This document shows positions 55,528-63,630 of a stretch of DNA of 64,000 nucleotides, one piece after another. Origin of the DNA: UBA4132 sp037133675 (GTDB lineage: Bacteria > Pseudomonadota > Gammaproteobacteria > Methylococcales > Methylomonadaceae). A program made the position numbers and the translations under genes. The notes below the pieces were generated by a model. It saw only the letters and a list, made by a program, of their open reading frames with translations. It was not told the origin of the DNA and did no database searches. Numbering within the stretch: the first letter of the stretch is position 1; the number at the start of each line of letters is the position of its first letter. The stretch covers positions 1-64,000 of the forward strand of contig JBAXNR010000007.1 in NCBI GenBank assembly GCA_037133675.1, read 5' to 3'.

Positions 55528-56661
55528 ATGTCATTACCTTTATATCGCAATAATCAAGCATACTCGACAAAACCAGACAATGCCCATGCTGGACTCTGGT
55601 TTGAACGTTTTTTCAATGGTTATAATAACGATTGGACAATTGCCGATGAAGCTAAACAAACATGGATTAAGTCAGTTACTGGATTACAAGGCGACAAACA
55701 AAAACTAGAAGACTTTACCATTAGACAGCAAACCTTAGTCACCGCCTTACAAGGTGAAAGCCATTGCTATACCACCGATTGGCATTTTGTCACGGGCATG
55801 GGCAATCCCCATCCTGTAGAAAATGGTTTTAGTTGGCATCCGACCTTAGCCGTGCCTTATTTAGCGGGTTCTGCGGTTAAAGGTTTAGTACGGGCGTGGG
55901 TAGAAAGTTTAACCGATGATGAGAAAAAAACACGCTTAAAACATTGGTTCGGCACAGAAGATAAAGAACAGGTCGCAGAACAAGCGGGTGATTTTATCTT
56001 TTTTGATGCCATTCCCAGCAAGCCACCTACCTTGCTGTGTGACATCATGACTCCACACATGGGAAAATGGTACGAACAAGGCGGAGAAAAAGATAATTTA
56101 AAGCCCGACACCATCCCCGCCGATTGGCATGAACCCGTCCCTGTGCCATTTTTAGCCGTGAAAAACGCGCAGTTCATTTTTAGTATTGCAGCGCGTAATC
56201 CACATAATAAGCCCGATAACGTGAAGGAATTAGCTAAGATTTTTGAAGCACTAAACAACGCCTTACTTTGGTTAGGCGCGGGAGCAAAAACCGCAGCAGG
56301 TTATGGTTATATGACCGAAGATGAACGATTTTTTAATGATATGCAGATTAAACGGGAAGATGATGTGGCGAAACAGGCAAAAAATGCCCATCTTAATCAA
56401 CTATCTCCATTAGAAAGAGAAATTGAAGAATTGCTGGAAACGCATAAAAGCCAAGTACCACAAGATTATTTATTAAATGAATTACGAAAAAATCATTGGA
56501 TTAAGGCTGAAGACAAACACATTGTTGCCAGTAGAGTAAAAATCCTCATGCACGATGCTAACGCATGGTTTCCTGAACCAACTACATCTAAGAAAAATGA
56601 AAAGAAACATCAGCGTACATTAGAGGTTATCGGCTATTTAATGAATGATGCCAATGATTAG
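55528..56661 (+). CDS. cmr6: Cmr6 (Cas7-type RAMP) of type III-B
   Basis: Cmr6 lies at the 3' end of the backbone next to Cmr1. The key region is VTGMGNPHPVENGFSWHPTL followed by VPYLAGSAVKGLVRAWVE, and the glycine-rich loop is LGAGAKTAAGYGYM near residue 260. I use ATG 55528 (377 residues), just after the cmr5 stop; the open frame runs further back but only within cmr5. The C-terminal 110 residues form a charged helical extension, longer than usual. Confidence 0.92.
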   Translation: MSLPLYRNNQAYSTKPDNAHAGLWFERFFNGYNNDWTIADEAKQTWIKSVTGLQGDKQKLEDFTIRQQTLVTALQGESHCYTTDWHFVTGMGNPHPVENGFSWHPTLAVPYLAGSAVKGLVRAWVESLTDDEKKTRLKHWFGTEDKEQVAEQAGDFIFFDAIPSKPPTLLCDIMTPHMGKWYEQGGEKDNLKPDTIPADWHEPVPVPFLAVKNAQFIFSIAARNPHNKPDNVKELAKIFEALNNALLWLGAGAKTAAGYGYMTEDERFFNDMQIKREDDVAKQAKNAHLNQLSPLEREIEELLETHKSQVPQDYLLNELRKNHWIKAEDKHIVASRVKILMHDANAWFPEPTTSKKNEKKHQRTLEVIGYLMNDAND

Positions 56662-56746
56662 AGACAACAAAAAAGTCAAACCGTACTAACGAACATAATA
56701 AAACTAAAATAAGCTCATCAAAACTCATACCGAGCAAGGGCTTAAC

Positions 56747-57289
56747 ATGACCGACAACAAAAAATCTATCATCACCCTACACAGCATTGATCCTAGCCAA
56801 GTACCTAGCCCATCGGTTGAAGGCACATGGTCAAAAGTATTAAAAGCCTTTAATCCGCTGGGTTCAATTGCTGATATGTATGCCAGAACCTTGGCTTATA
56901 AAATCGAAACTAAACGACTGGATGCTGAATTACAACGCATGGAAGCGCAAGCCGCACTTGCCCATGAGGTAATTGATAAAACTTTTCAGCTCAAAATGGC
57001 AGAATTAGCGAATCGAAGAGTTGAATTGATTGGTCTTTATCAAACTTTTAATCATCAACTACAAGAATTGAGCATTGCAAGAACCGAAGTACTAAAAATG
57101 GCACAAATCGCTCAACAACAAACTTTTGCGCAAGGCATAACACTAGAAGAACGTCAAATGCACAAAGAAATGACAATGGAGCTGGTTAGAGAACTCCCCA
57201 AGTTTGCCGATCAAGCCAATTGCTCATTACAACAATTAGTTCAGGCATTACCGCCTGTACAAATTCCGCCCAGATTGTTATCTGAATAA
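56747..57289 (+). CDS. Unknown coiled-coil protein in the CRISPR locus
   Basis: I do not recognise this 180-residue protein. Residues about 45-135 are strongly helical with heptad-like spacing (YKIETKRLDAELQRMEAQAA ... MAELANRRVELIGLY), so it is probably a coiled coil. There is no signal peptide or membrane segment; a short motif FNPLGSIADMYART precedes the coil and the tail is proline-rich (ALPPVQIPPRLL). It lies between cmr6 and cas6 and 15 bases before a second coiled-coil gene with a membrane anchor. The two probably act together, perhaps as a scaffold or membrane effector. Confidence 0.6.
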   Translation: MTDNKKSIITLHSIDPSQVPSPSVEGTWSKVLKAFNPLGSIADMYARTLAYKIETKRLDAELQRMEAQAALAHEVIDKTFQLKMAELANRRVELIGLYQTFNHQLQELSIARTEVLKMAQIAQQQTFAQGITLEERQMHKEMTMELVRELPKFADQANCSLQQLVQALPPVQIPPRLLSE

Positions 57290-57304
57290 TTAAGGAGCAT
57301 TAAT

Positions 57305-57916
57305 ATGTTGTGGCTTATTCCTGTCGGTATTGGTGTTATTGGTTTCGGTTTAAAACTGCTCAGCGATATTGTGTCAGAAGACGAATACCGTGCGCGTAGT
57401 AACTGGCAAGCAAAACGTGTTGAAGTAGAAAAAAGCTTGAGCGATCATCAAGCCAACATCGAAACCCATATTAACCGCGCTCAACACAGTTACGACTATC
57501 ACTTTTTGACAAACCTGCATTATTCATCCCAACAAGTGGCAAATGCGGCGTACAAACTGTTGGACGATGCTAAAAAAAGCTTATCAGGCATCAACAAAAT
57601 GTTGGTCAGTGCAAAACAACAACGTGAACAATTACAACAAACCCTAGAAACAGCCAGAGCTAACAAAGACAAAGCCCTGATTCATGACACCATCGAACAA
57701 CTCAAAATGGTCAATGAATTAAGAAAAAGTGTTTTTGAAGACCGCGACAACATTCAACAGGAAAAAGACAGCCTACTTGCCGAACTGCAAAAATTAAACA
57801 ATCGCACCAGAGAACTCAAAGACCTAATTAAAAACCGCTGCGGTAGCAAAGGTAGCGACTGGTATTACCGACTCGAAGCCAGAAAACAACAAAAACGCCT
57901 CACGCAAGGACTTTAA
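57305..57916 (+). CDS. Unknown membrane-anchored coiled-coil protein in the CRISPR locus
   Basis: A 203-residue protein with a hydrophobic N-terminal segment (residues 2-20, LWLIPVGIGVIGFGLKLLS) followed by a long predicted coiled coil (about 40-175, including QQREQLQQTLETARANKDKA). The C-terminus is basic with one cysteine near the end (KNRCGSKGSDWYYR). No family was recognised. Its stop overlaps the cas6 start by one base, which ties its translation to the Cas genes. It could anchor a partner such as the preceding coiled-coil protein. Confidence 0.6.
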   Translation: MLWLIPVGIGVIGFGLKLLSDIVSEDEYRARSNWQAKRVEVEKSLSDHQANIETHINRAQHSYDYHFLTNLHYSSQQVANAAYKLLDDAKKSLSGINKMLVSAKQQREQLQQTLETARANKDKALIHDTIEQLKMVNELRKSVFEDRDNIQQEKDSLLAELQKLNNRTRELKDLIKNRCGSKGSDWYYRLEARKQQKRLTQGL

Positions 57917-58836
57917 TGAACGCCCTAAACTTTCAGCGTTACCAATTCAATTTCGTTTTAGAAAACCCGTTACGTTTGGATTTTTATTCAGGCTCATTAT
58001 TGCGTGGTGTGTTTGGTCGATCACTGCGCCACATTAGCTGCATGACTAAAATGAAAACCTGCGCGGATTGCGCGTTATATCGTAGCTGCCCGTATCCTGC
58101 GATTTTTGAAACCCCGCCACCGTTACAGCACAATCTACAAAAATTCAGCCAAATACCCAGCCCCTACCTGATAGAACCACCGCCGTTAGGTGGCAAAATC
58201 TATCAAACAGGCGAAACCATCAGCTTTTCTATGGTGTTAATCGGCACAGCAATCAGCCAATTGCCGCTGATTATTTTTGCATGGCAACGCGCTTTTGCGT
58301 TAGGCGTAGGAAAATACAACAGCATAGCGCGATTAATCAACGTCCAGTTAGCAGGTCAATCACCCAGCGTTATTTATGATGTCCAACAAAATAACGCTGT
58401 ACAAGCACACCAAGCCTTAACACTACCCGCCATAAAGCCAACTAATCGATTAACACTACAATTGATTACTCCCTTGCACCTGCAAAAACAGGGCAAAGTG
58501 TTAGCCGATGATTTAACCGCTAAAGATTTACTCATGGCATTAGTCAGACGCTATTATTTATTACAGGAGTTTCACGGACAAAACTATCAAGCCCCAGACT
58601 TTAGCCAACTGGCAGAACACGCGCAAGCCATAAACTGTGAAAAAAATCTGACGTGGTGTCATTTACAACGCTATTCCAGTCGGCAACAACAAAAAATGCG
58701 CTTTGATGGGGTGCTAGGTTCTATCAACTTAACAGGCGAATTAGCTCCATTTCTTCCTATGCTCCAAGCAGGGCAATGGCTACATATCGGCAATAAAACC
58801 AGCTTTGGCATGGGACACTATTCACTAGGCGTGTAG
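57916..58836 (+). CDS. cas6: Cas6 pre-crRNA endoribonuclease (RAMP)
   Basis: Cas6 cuts the long array transcript inside each repeat, leaving an 8-base 5' handle. The N-terminal part has YSGSLLRGVFGRSLRHISC and a cysteine cluster CADCALYRSCPYP (residues about 49-62), found in the Cas6 branch with a C-terminal CRISPR_Cas6 domain. The C-terminal glycine-rich loop is IGNKTSFGMGHYSL. A histidine that could be catalytic is not assigned with confidence. At 306 residues it is complete. Confidence 0.9.
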   Translation: MNALNFQRYQFNFVLENPLRLDFYSGSLLRGVFGRSLRHISCMTKMKTCADCALYRSCPYPAIFETPPPLQHNLQKFSQIPSPYLIEPPPLGGKIYQTGETISFSMVLIGTAISQLPLIIFAWQRAFALGVGKYNSIARLINVQLAGQSPSVIYDVQQNNAVQAHQALTLPAIKPTNRLTLQLITPLHLQKQGKVLADDLTAKDLLMALVRRYYLLQEFHGQNYQAPDFSQLAEHAQAINCEKNLTWCHLQRYSSRQQQKMRFDGVLGSINLTGELAPFLPMLQAGQWLHIGNKTSFGMGHYSLGV

Positions 58837-58845
58837 GAAACAAAT

Positions 58846-59580
58846 ATGAAAACTATCGAAACTAAAGGTCAAGTTATTATTACAGGTGCGGCAGGTGGTA
58901 TGGGTGAGGCGACTAGCCAGCTTCTAGCACGAAAAGGCTATCTTGTCATAGCGATTGACCATAATGCAGAGCGGTTAGAAAGCTTACAGAACTTAAACCC
59001 CAACATAAAAACAATTGCCATTGATTTAGCAGATACACAGTTAATCGCTAACGTAGAACAGGCAATTGATAAAGACCTTCCTGTCATCGGTCTTGTTAAT
59101 ATGGTGGGTATTTCTAAAGGTAACACCATTAACAATTTGACAGATCAAGATTGGGATGAATCCTTTGCCATTAATGTCACACCTGCCATGAAACTTATTC
59201 GTTTATTAGCACCGAAGATGCAGCAACAAAAATATGGCAGTATTGTTAATGTAGGCTCTCCCGTCGGAAAGATTGGCGCAAGAAAACCCAGTTATGCAGC
59301 CAGCAAAGCCGCATTGCATGGTTTAACCATGAGCTGTGCCAGAAACTTGGGTAGCGATAATATTCGTGTCAATTTACTATTACCCGGCCCTACCATTACT
59401 TATATGACCAAAGATTGGGATACTCAACGCTGTGAAGATGTTGCTAAGGGTAGTTTCTTGAAAAGACTGTGTACGCCTGATGAGATTGCCACTGTCATTG
59501 CATTTTTACTGAGTGATGACAGCACCTATATCACAGGTTCTATTATTGATATGACCGCAGGGAGTATGTATGGACACTAA
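58846..59580 (+). CDS. Short-chain dehydrogenase/reductase (SDR)
   Basis: A classical SDR of 244 residues. The NAD(P)-binding motif TGAAGGMGEATSQLL is near the start, and the catalytic YAASK is at residues 150-154 with a serine near 138. The substrate is unknown; the overall look is of a 3-oxoacyl-ACP reductase-like SDR. It overlaps the following Gfo/Idh/MocA gene by 11 bases, so the two are probably one unit. It is a metabolic gene inside a cas operon, between cas6 and the ring nuclease. Confidence 0.88.
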   Translation: MKTIETKGQVIITGAAGGMGEATSQLLARKGYLVIAIDHNAERLESLQNLNPNIKTIAIDLADTQLIANVEQAIDKDLPVIGLVNMVGISKGNTINNLTDQDWDESFAINVTPAMKLIRLLAPKMQQQKYGSIVNVGSPVGKIGARKPSYAASKAALHGLTMSCARNLGSDNIRVNLLLPGPTITYMTKDWDTQRCEDVAKGSFLKRLCTPDEIATVIAFLLSDDSTYITGSIIDMTAGSMYGH

Positions 59581-60559
59581 AATTCGCCTTGGTTTAGTCG
59601 GGATGGGAAATCAAGGGCAAGAATATTTGCGGGCTGAAAAATATTGTCAGCAAGTAAAAATCATAGCGGCGTATGATACCAGCCCAACCATACAACAGAA
59701 AATTAGCTCAAACTATCCTGACATTACAATTGTTGAATCGTTGGTTCAATTACAAGCGCAACGCCTTGATGGTTTGATTCTGGCGTTACCACATCATTGT
59801 TATGATGAAATATGGCAAGAGCTATTAGCGTTTAACTGTCCGCTACTAAAAGAAAAACCCTTAGGTCGGAATATAAAAGAAGCCCAGCATTTTATTAATA
59901 CCGCCAAAGAGCAAGGCTGTCCTATTCAAACCGCAATACAAAGACGACAACATCCCTCCTATATCTTTCTCAAAGACCAGTTAAAAAATCAAACTATTAC
60001 CGAACTGAGAGCGCATCTTCATCTAGGATTTGCCATTGAACTTGACTCTCCAAACACATGGCGTTCAGACCGAAAAACCTCAGGCGGTGGTGCGTTATTA
60101 GACAGCGGTTATCATCTTATTGATTTAACACATTACTTGATAGGTCAATTTGAACTGATTAATGCCTGTTTATGGGATGGTGACAAACTCATACAAGCAG
60201 AATCCGATAGCGTAGAATCCGAAGCCATTCTGTTAGGGCGACAAGGCTCAACGTGGGTAAAAATTGAATCCAAGGTATCAGGTGAAGCCTGTGCTAATAG
60301 TAAAACAGGCTATAAAAAATCAGAAGCCATTGAAATAGTAACCACTGAAAATAGTTATCTAGCTAACCGTGAAGGCGTTTGGAAAAATAATCAACCCATC
60401 TTCCACTGTCAGCGCGATTGGGAAAAAGCAATTGCTCAACAAATAGATGATTTTGCCAATAACATTACCCATAATCACTGGAATAATCGCATTATCTGGG
60501 ATCAATTACCCGCTATGCAAATGATAGAAAGGGCTTATAGTTTAGTTTTTACCGCTTAA
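59570..60559 (+). CDS. Gfo/Idh/MocA-family oxidoreductase
   Basis: A 329-residue NAD(P)-dependent oxidoreductase. The Rossmann motif GLVGMGNQGQEYL is at residues 8-20, and LLKEKPLGRN holds the family lysine near residue 99. DSGYHLIDLTHYLIG near 180 is typical of the C-terminal domain. Members act on sugars or related polyols; the substrate here is unknown. The start lies inside the end of the SDR gene. Confidence 0.88.
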   Translation: MDTKIRLGLVGMGNQGQEYLRAEKYCQQVKIIAAYDTSPTIQQKISSNYPDITIVESLVQLQAQRLDGLILALPHHCYDEIWQELLAFNCPLLKEKPLGRNIKEAQHFINTAKEQGCPIQTAIQRRQHPSYIFLKDQLKNQTITELRAHLHLGFAIELDSPNTWRSDRKTSGGGALLDSGYHLIDLTHYLIGQFELINACLWDGDKLIQAESDSVESEAILLGRQGSTWVKIESKVSGEACANSKTGYKKSEAIEIVTTENSYLANREGVWKNNQPIFHCQRDWEKAIAQQIDDFANNITHNHWNNRIIWDQLPAMQMIERAYSLVFTA

Positions 60560-60578
60560 TTTTTAGGAATAATTAAAT

Positions 60579-61646
60579 ATGCAAACTATTAACGCGGTAA
60601 ATCGCATTACCCAATACTTAATGCTAGGTGATTTTGACAGTGTTAAGCGTTTTTGCAACAGCGAAAACATATCAGACGATATAACGGCATGGTCGCTTGC
60701 CAAAATATATGCTCCTTTAACAGACGCGCAAACACAGCTATTGAGTGAACCCATACTTGCACAACACGCGGGTTGGTGTAGCTACCATGCGGGCGATTAT
60801 GACAAAAGTCATGACTTCTTTACCAGTGCTTACCGTGCCAATACTGAAGACAGTTATGGCGCAGGTTTAGGCTTAGCTAAAGTCTATACCCGCTTAGGAC
60901 ATTGGGAAGCGGCTAAACAATGGTTGTTATATGAATTACCAACAGCCAGACAACAAAATGATCTATTCATGCAAGCACAATGTTACGGTGCATTAGGTGA
61001 AATATTTCTACGCGCTAATTACCCAAAACTCGCTTATGAATGCTTTGGCAATGCGTTTCACGTCTTACCCAAAGGCAGCTCTCAGCGTGAAAAACAATAT
61101 AACTATCAAGCCAGCGCACTAATAAGAACAGGCAATACAGAACAAGCTGAACAATACCTAATGTCAGCTTTGTATTTAGCCGATAACAAACAGATTGATA
61201 GCGTTTGGCATAGCTTGGCACGACTACAATTCTTATGGTTACAGCAACAAAAAACCGATTCAGTAAAAACCTATTACACCGAATACCTACAACAAAAACC
61301 AAACATATCCATTCCAGAAGGTTTTCTAAACATAGCGTGGGCTTTTCTAGCAGAAAAACAACAAAACAAGCCAGAAGCCATTCAACTAGCCAACCACGCT
61401 TTAAACTGTTTTAACGATTTTTCAATGGAAAGAGCTTGGACACTTAAGCTATTACAGATTCTAAAGCATGAACCACTGACCATAGCAGGCATAAAACCTA
61501 TTCAAGCCCTGTTTCCAGAACAAACATCAAACTTAATAGAATCTCCTTGGCTAAAACTTGATTTATCTGAACAAGGTTTCGCACCGATTCAAGCAGCTCA
61601 ATCATTAGAACAACTTTGGCAGGCTAGATTATTATTTTTCATCTAA
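60579..61646 (+). CDS. TPR-repeat protein
   Basis: A 355-residue soluble protein made of TPR-like helical pairs from about residue 60 to 290 (for example AGWCSYHAGDYDKSHDFFTS and ALGEIFLRANYPKLAYECFG). TPR proteins hold other proteins together. No catalytic domain is seen. It follows the SDR-Gfo pair by about 20 bases and precedes the ring nuclease. No CHAT protease gene is present, so it is not the partner seen in type III-E systems. Confidence 0.75.
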   Translation: MQTINAVNRITQYLMLGDFDSVKRFCNSENISDDITAWSLAKIYAPLTDAQTQLLSEPILAQHAGWCSYHAGDYDKSHDFFTSAYRANTEDSYGAGLGLAKVYTRLGHWEAAKQWLLYELPTARQQNDLFMQAQCYGALGEIFLRANYPKLAYECFGNAFHVLPKGSSQREKQYNYQASALIRTGNTEQAEQYLMSALYLADNKQIDSVWHSLARLQFLWLQQQKTDSVKTYYTEYLQQKPNISIPEGFLNIAWAFLAEKQQNKPEAIQLANHALNCFNDFSMERAWTLKLLQILKHEPLTIAGIKPIQALFPEQTSNLIESPWLKLDLSEQGFAPIQAAQSLEQLWQARLLFFI

Positions 61647-61706
61647 AAACAAACTGACTATTTTGTTAAAGCTGATTTATCACTTTAATTCCAATAGACT
61701 TAGGAA

Positions 61707-62030
61707 ATGACAATCTACATTATCAATACCCCCGTCTTAACCAGCTATGGCGATTGGCGATTTGAAGGGCCATTAACCATACAACAAGCCCGCGACTTAT
61801 TGCGTAATGGCTTTATTTCCGCTATTGGACATGAAGCCAGTGCCACGCTGTTAACGCAATTACTCGCCATAGACATACCTACTAATCGTATTACTGTCAC
61901 CATGCAAACAGGCGATCAAGCCTTGATCCTGCGTTTATTACAACGCCTGCCCGAAGGTGTGGTATTAACCGAACAAGAAATGATGAACACGCCTTATGAA
62001 CTGGCGTTATTAACCAAACTGGCAGATTAA
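61707..62030 (+). CDS. crn2: DUF1874 ring nuclease (Crn2 / AcrIII-1 family)
   Basis: The family degrades cyclic tetra-adenylate and so turns off type III signalling; viruses use it as AcrIII-1, while cells use it as Crn2. The 107-residue protein has the diagnostic ISAIGHEASATLL with His42 at the place of the catalytic histidine, then PTNRITVTMQTGDQALI and QRLPEGVVLTEQEM. The size and motif order match the family throughout. Its place directly ahead of cas1 within the operon argues for a cellular control enzyme rather than a viral inhibitor. Confidence 0.9.
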   Translation: MTIYIINTPVLTSYGDWRFEGPLTIQQARDLLRNGFISAIGHEASATLLTQLLAIDIPTNRITVTMQTGDQALILRLLQRLPEGVVLTEQEMMNTPYELALLTKLAD

Positions 62031-62113
62031 CCAACAAAATAGTCAAACCAGACTTCCAGCTCAAAACAGCGTTAAATACTTAGCACAGACACTCACCCGC
62101 ACAGGATGCACAC

Positions 62114-63085
62114 ATGAAAACGCTGATCGTAGACCAACAAAACACTGAACTGCATTACCAAGGCATCAACCTCAGCGTTTACTGTGCAGGTAAAAAAACC
62201 AACAGCGTGCCAGTCAAACAACTGGAGCGCGTCATCGTCTCGCCCCACGTCATCATCACCGCTGGTGTTTTAGGCGTATTGGCAGAACAAAAACTATCCC
62301 TGTTAGTGCTGAATGCCCGTTTTCCACAACGCACCGCCCAACTCAACAACGACTACAGCGGTGACATAGAACGCAGACTACACCAATACCAACTCACCAG
62401 CCACGACCACCCATTTTGTCTAACGATTGCCACCCGCCTAGTCAGCTTAAAAATCCAACACCAACAAGCCCTGTTAAACCTAGCGATAAACAAACGCCCA
62501 GAACTCCATCATATCCTGAGTAAAGCCAGCAACCAACTCAAGCCACTGCTTGAACAACTCAACAATAAAACCATCGACAACTTAAGCAGTTTAAACGGCA
62601 TCGAAGGCGCGGCGGCACGCTGTTACTTTCACGCCTACACCCAACTGTTTGCCGACAGCCTACACTTTACCGACCGTAATCGCCGCCCACCCAAAGACCC
62701 CGTTAATGCCATTCTGTCTTTGAGTTATACCCTGCTGTATCACGAAGCCGTCAACGCGCTAAAAATCTACGGCTTAGACCCTGCGTTGGGTTTCTATCAC
62801 CAACCCTGCTATGGACGGCAATCACTCGCCTGTGACATCATCGAACCCGTGCGCCCCTATCTCGACAAACTCATCTGGCGATTATTTGCCCATCAAACCC
62901 TCACCACCACCCATTTTGTTTATGAAGACAACGCCTGCTTTCTAACCGATGCAGGAAAACCGATATACTACCAATGGTTTTTTTCCCGTATCAAACCCAT
63001 CAAACGCCTGTTACGTCGTTACGCATTAAATCTAGTCAACACCATCAACGCGACAAGTGCCGATTCATCCGCACAATGGCATTAA
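62114..63085 (+). CDS. cas1: Cas1 integrase
   Basis: Cas1 inserts new spacers together with Cas2. The 323 residues include the conserved N-terminal VKQLERVIVSPHVIITAGVL, then LNGIEGAAARCYFHAY with the metal-binding glutamate near 164, and GFYHQPCYGRQSLACDIIEPVRP with a histidine and glutamate near 229-244. The protein seems complete. It is separated from cas2 by a 108-base gap with repeated elements. Confidence 0.93.
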   Translation: MKTLIVDQQNTELHYQGINLSVYCAGKKTNSVPVKQLERVIVSPHVIITAGVLGVLAEQKLSLLVLNARFPQRTAQLNNDYSGDIERRLHQYQLTSHDHPFCLTIATRLVSLKIQHQQALLNLAINKRPELHHILSKASNQLKPLLEQLNNKTIDNLSSLNGIEGAAARCYFHAYTQLFADSLHFTDRNRRPPKDPVNAILSLSYTLLYHEAVNALKIYGLDPALGFYHQPCYGRQSLACDIIEPVRPYLDKLIWRLFAHQTLTTTHFVYEDNACFLTDAGKPIYYQWFFSRIKPIKRLLRRYALNLVNTINATSADSSAQWH

Positions 63086-63088
63086 AAG

Positions 63089-63108
63089 CCCTCTCCAAAG
63101 GGAGAGGG
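63089..63108. repeat. GC-rich hairpin between cas1 and cas2
   Basis: CCCTCTCC (63089-63096) pairs with GGAGAGGG (63101-63108) around AAAG, four bases after the cas1 stop. It is followed by a G-rich stretch and, at about 63141, by CCTGAGCTTGTCGAAGG, a dispersed element found in many bacterial genomes. It could weaken transcription into cas2 or be a mobile repeat. Confidence 0.65.
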
Positions 63109-63193
63109 TTGGGTGAGGGGAAGTTAATTAAATCGTACATCCTGAGCTTGTCGAAGGAAGCTTGTCAAAGGACATTCATAAACGAGGCACAAC

Positions 63194-63466
63194 ATGGCAG
63201 AAAAACGTAAATTCCTCATCTGTTACGACATTGTTGATGACAAACGCCTGCGCCGTGTTCATCAACTGCTCAGTAATAACGCAATGGCAGTACAATACTC
63301 CGTATTTGAAGCCGAACTCAGCAACGTCGAACTGGACGAACTGACAGCAAAACTCATGCCCTGCATAAATACCGAAACCGACAAACTCACCATTTATCGC
63401 TTATTTAAAACCAACGCCAAAATAAACTTGGCAGTCCATAACGATGATGACCTGATCTACATATAA
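63194..63466 (+). CDS. cas2: Cas2
   Basis: Cas2 pairs with Cas1 to integrate spacers. The 90-residue protein has the ferredoxin-like N-terminus KFLICYDIVDDKRLRRVH, with the conserved aspartate Asp11, and YSVFEAELSN as the third strand. It follows cas1 and lies just before the array, an ordinary arrangement. Confidence 0.93.
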   Translation: MAEKRKFLICYDIVDDKRLRRVHQLLSNNAMAVQYSVFEAELSNVELDELTAKLMPCINTETDKLTIYRLFKTNAKINLAVHNDDDLIYI

Positions 63467-63505
63467 ACGCTTGCTAAATAAGTAATTGTTTTATAAAATA
63501 AATTC

Positions 63506-63535
63506 CGCGCTGACTGAGTCTGGTTAGCGCGTTTT
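63506..63535 (+). terminator. Rho-independent terminator between cas2 and the CRISPR leader
   Basis: CGCGCTGAC (63506-63514) pairs with GTTAGCGCG (63523-63531) over nine pairs including one wobble, around an 8-base loop, and is followed by TTTT. It would stop the cas operon before the leader, so the array needs its own promoter. Confidence 0.8.
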
Positions 63536-63539
63536 GAGA

Positions 63540-63630
63540 GAAAAACTTGACAATAAAAAGCTCTTTAAAATCAATAAACTATAAAGGTATCTGTAGCCTG
63601 TTGATTCATAATTGTTTTTACGGTCTAGCG
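63540..63630 (+). promoter_or_regulatory. CRISPR leader
   Basis: AT-rich sequence between the cas terminator and the first repeat. TTGACA at 63547-63552 is a possible -35 box, but no good -10 box lies 16-18 bases on; a TATAAA at 63580-63585 is too far away. Its place between cas1-cas2 and the first repeat marks it as the leader and spacer-insertion side. Confidence 0.6.

Noticed and set aside
60579..61646. TPR protein as a partner of a type III-E (gRAMP/CHAT) system
   Set aside because: There is no fused gRAMP and no CHAT protease gene; a full separate Cmr set is present.
61707..62030. Viral anti-CRISPR AcrIII-1 on a prophage
   Set aside because: No phage genes nearby and the gene lies inside the cas operon, so a cellular ring nuclease is more likely.
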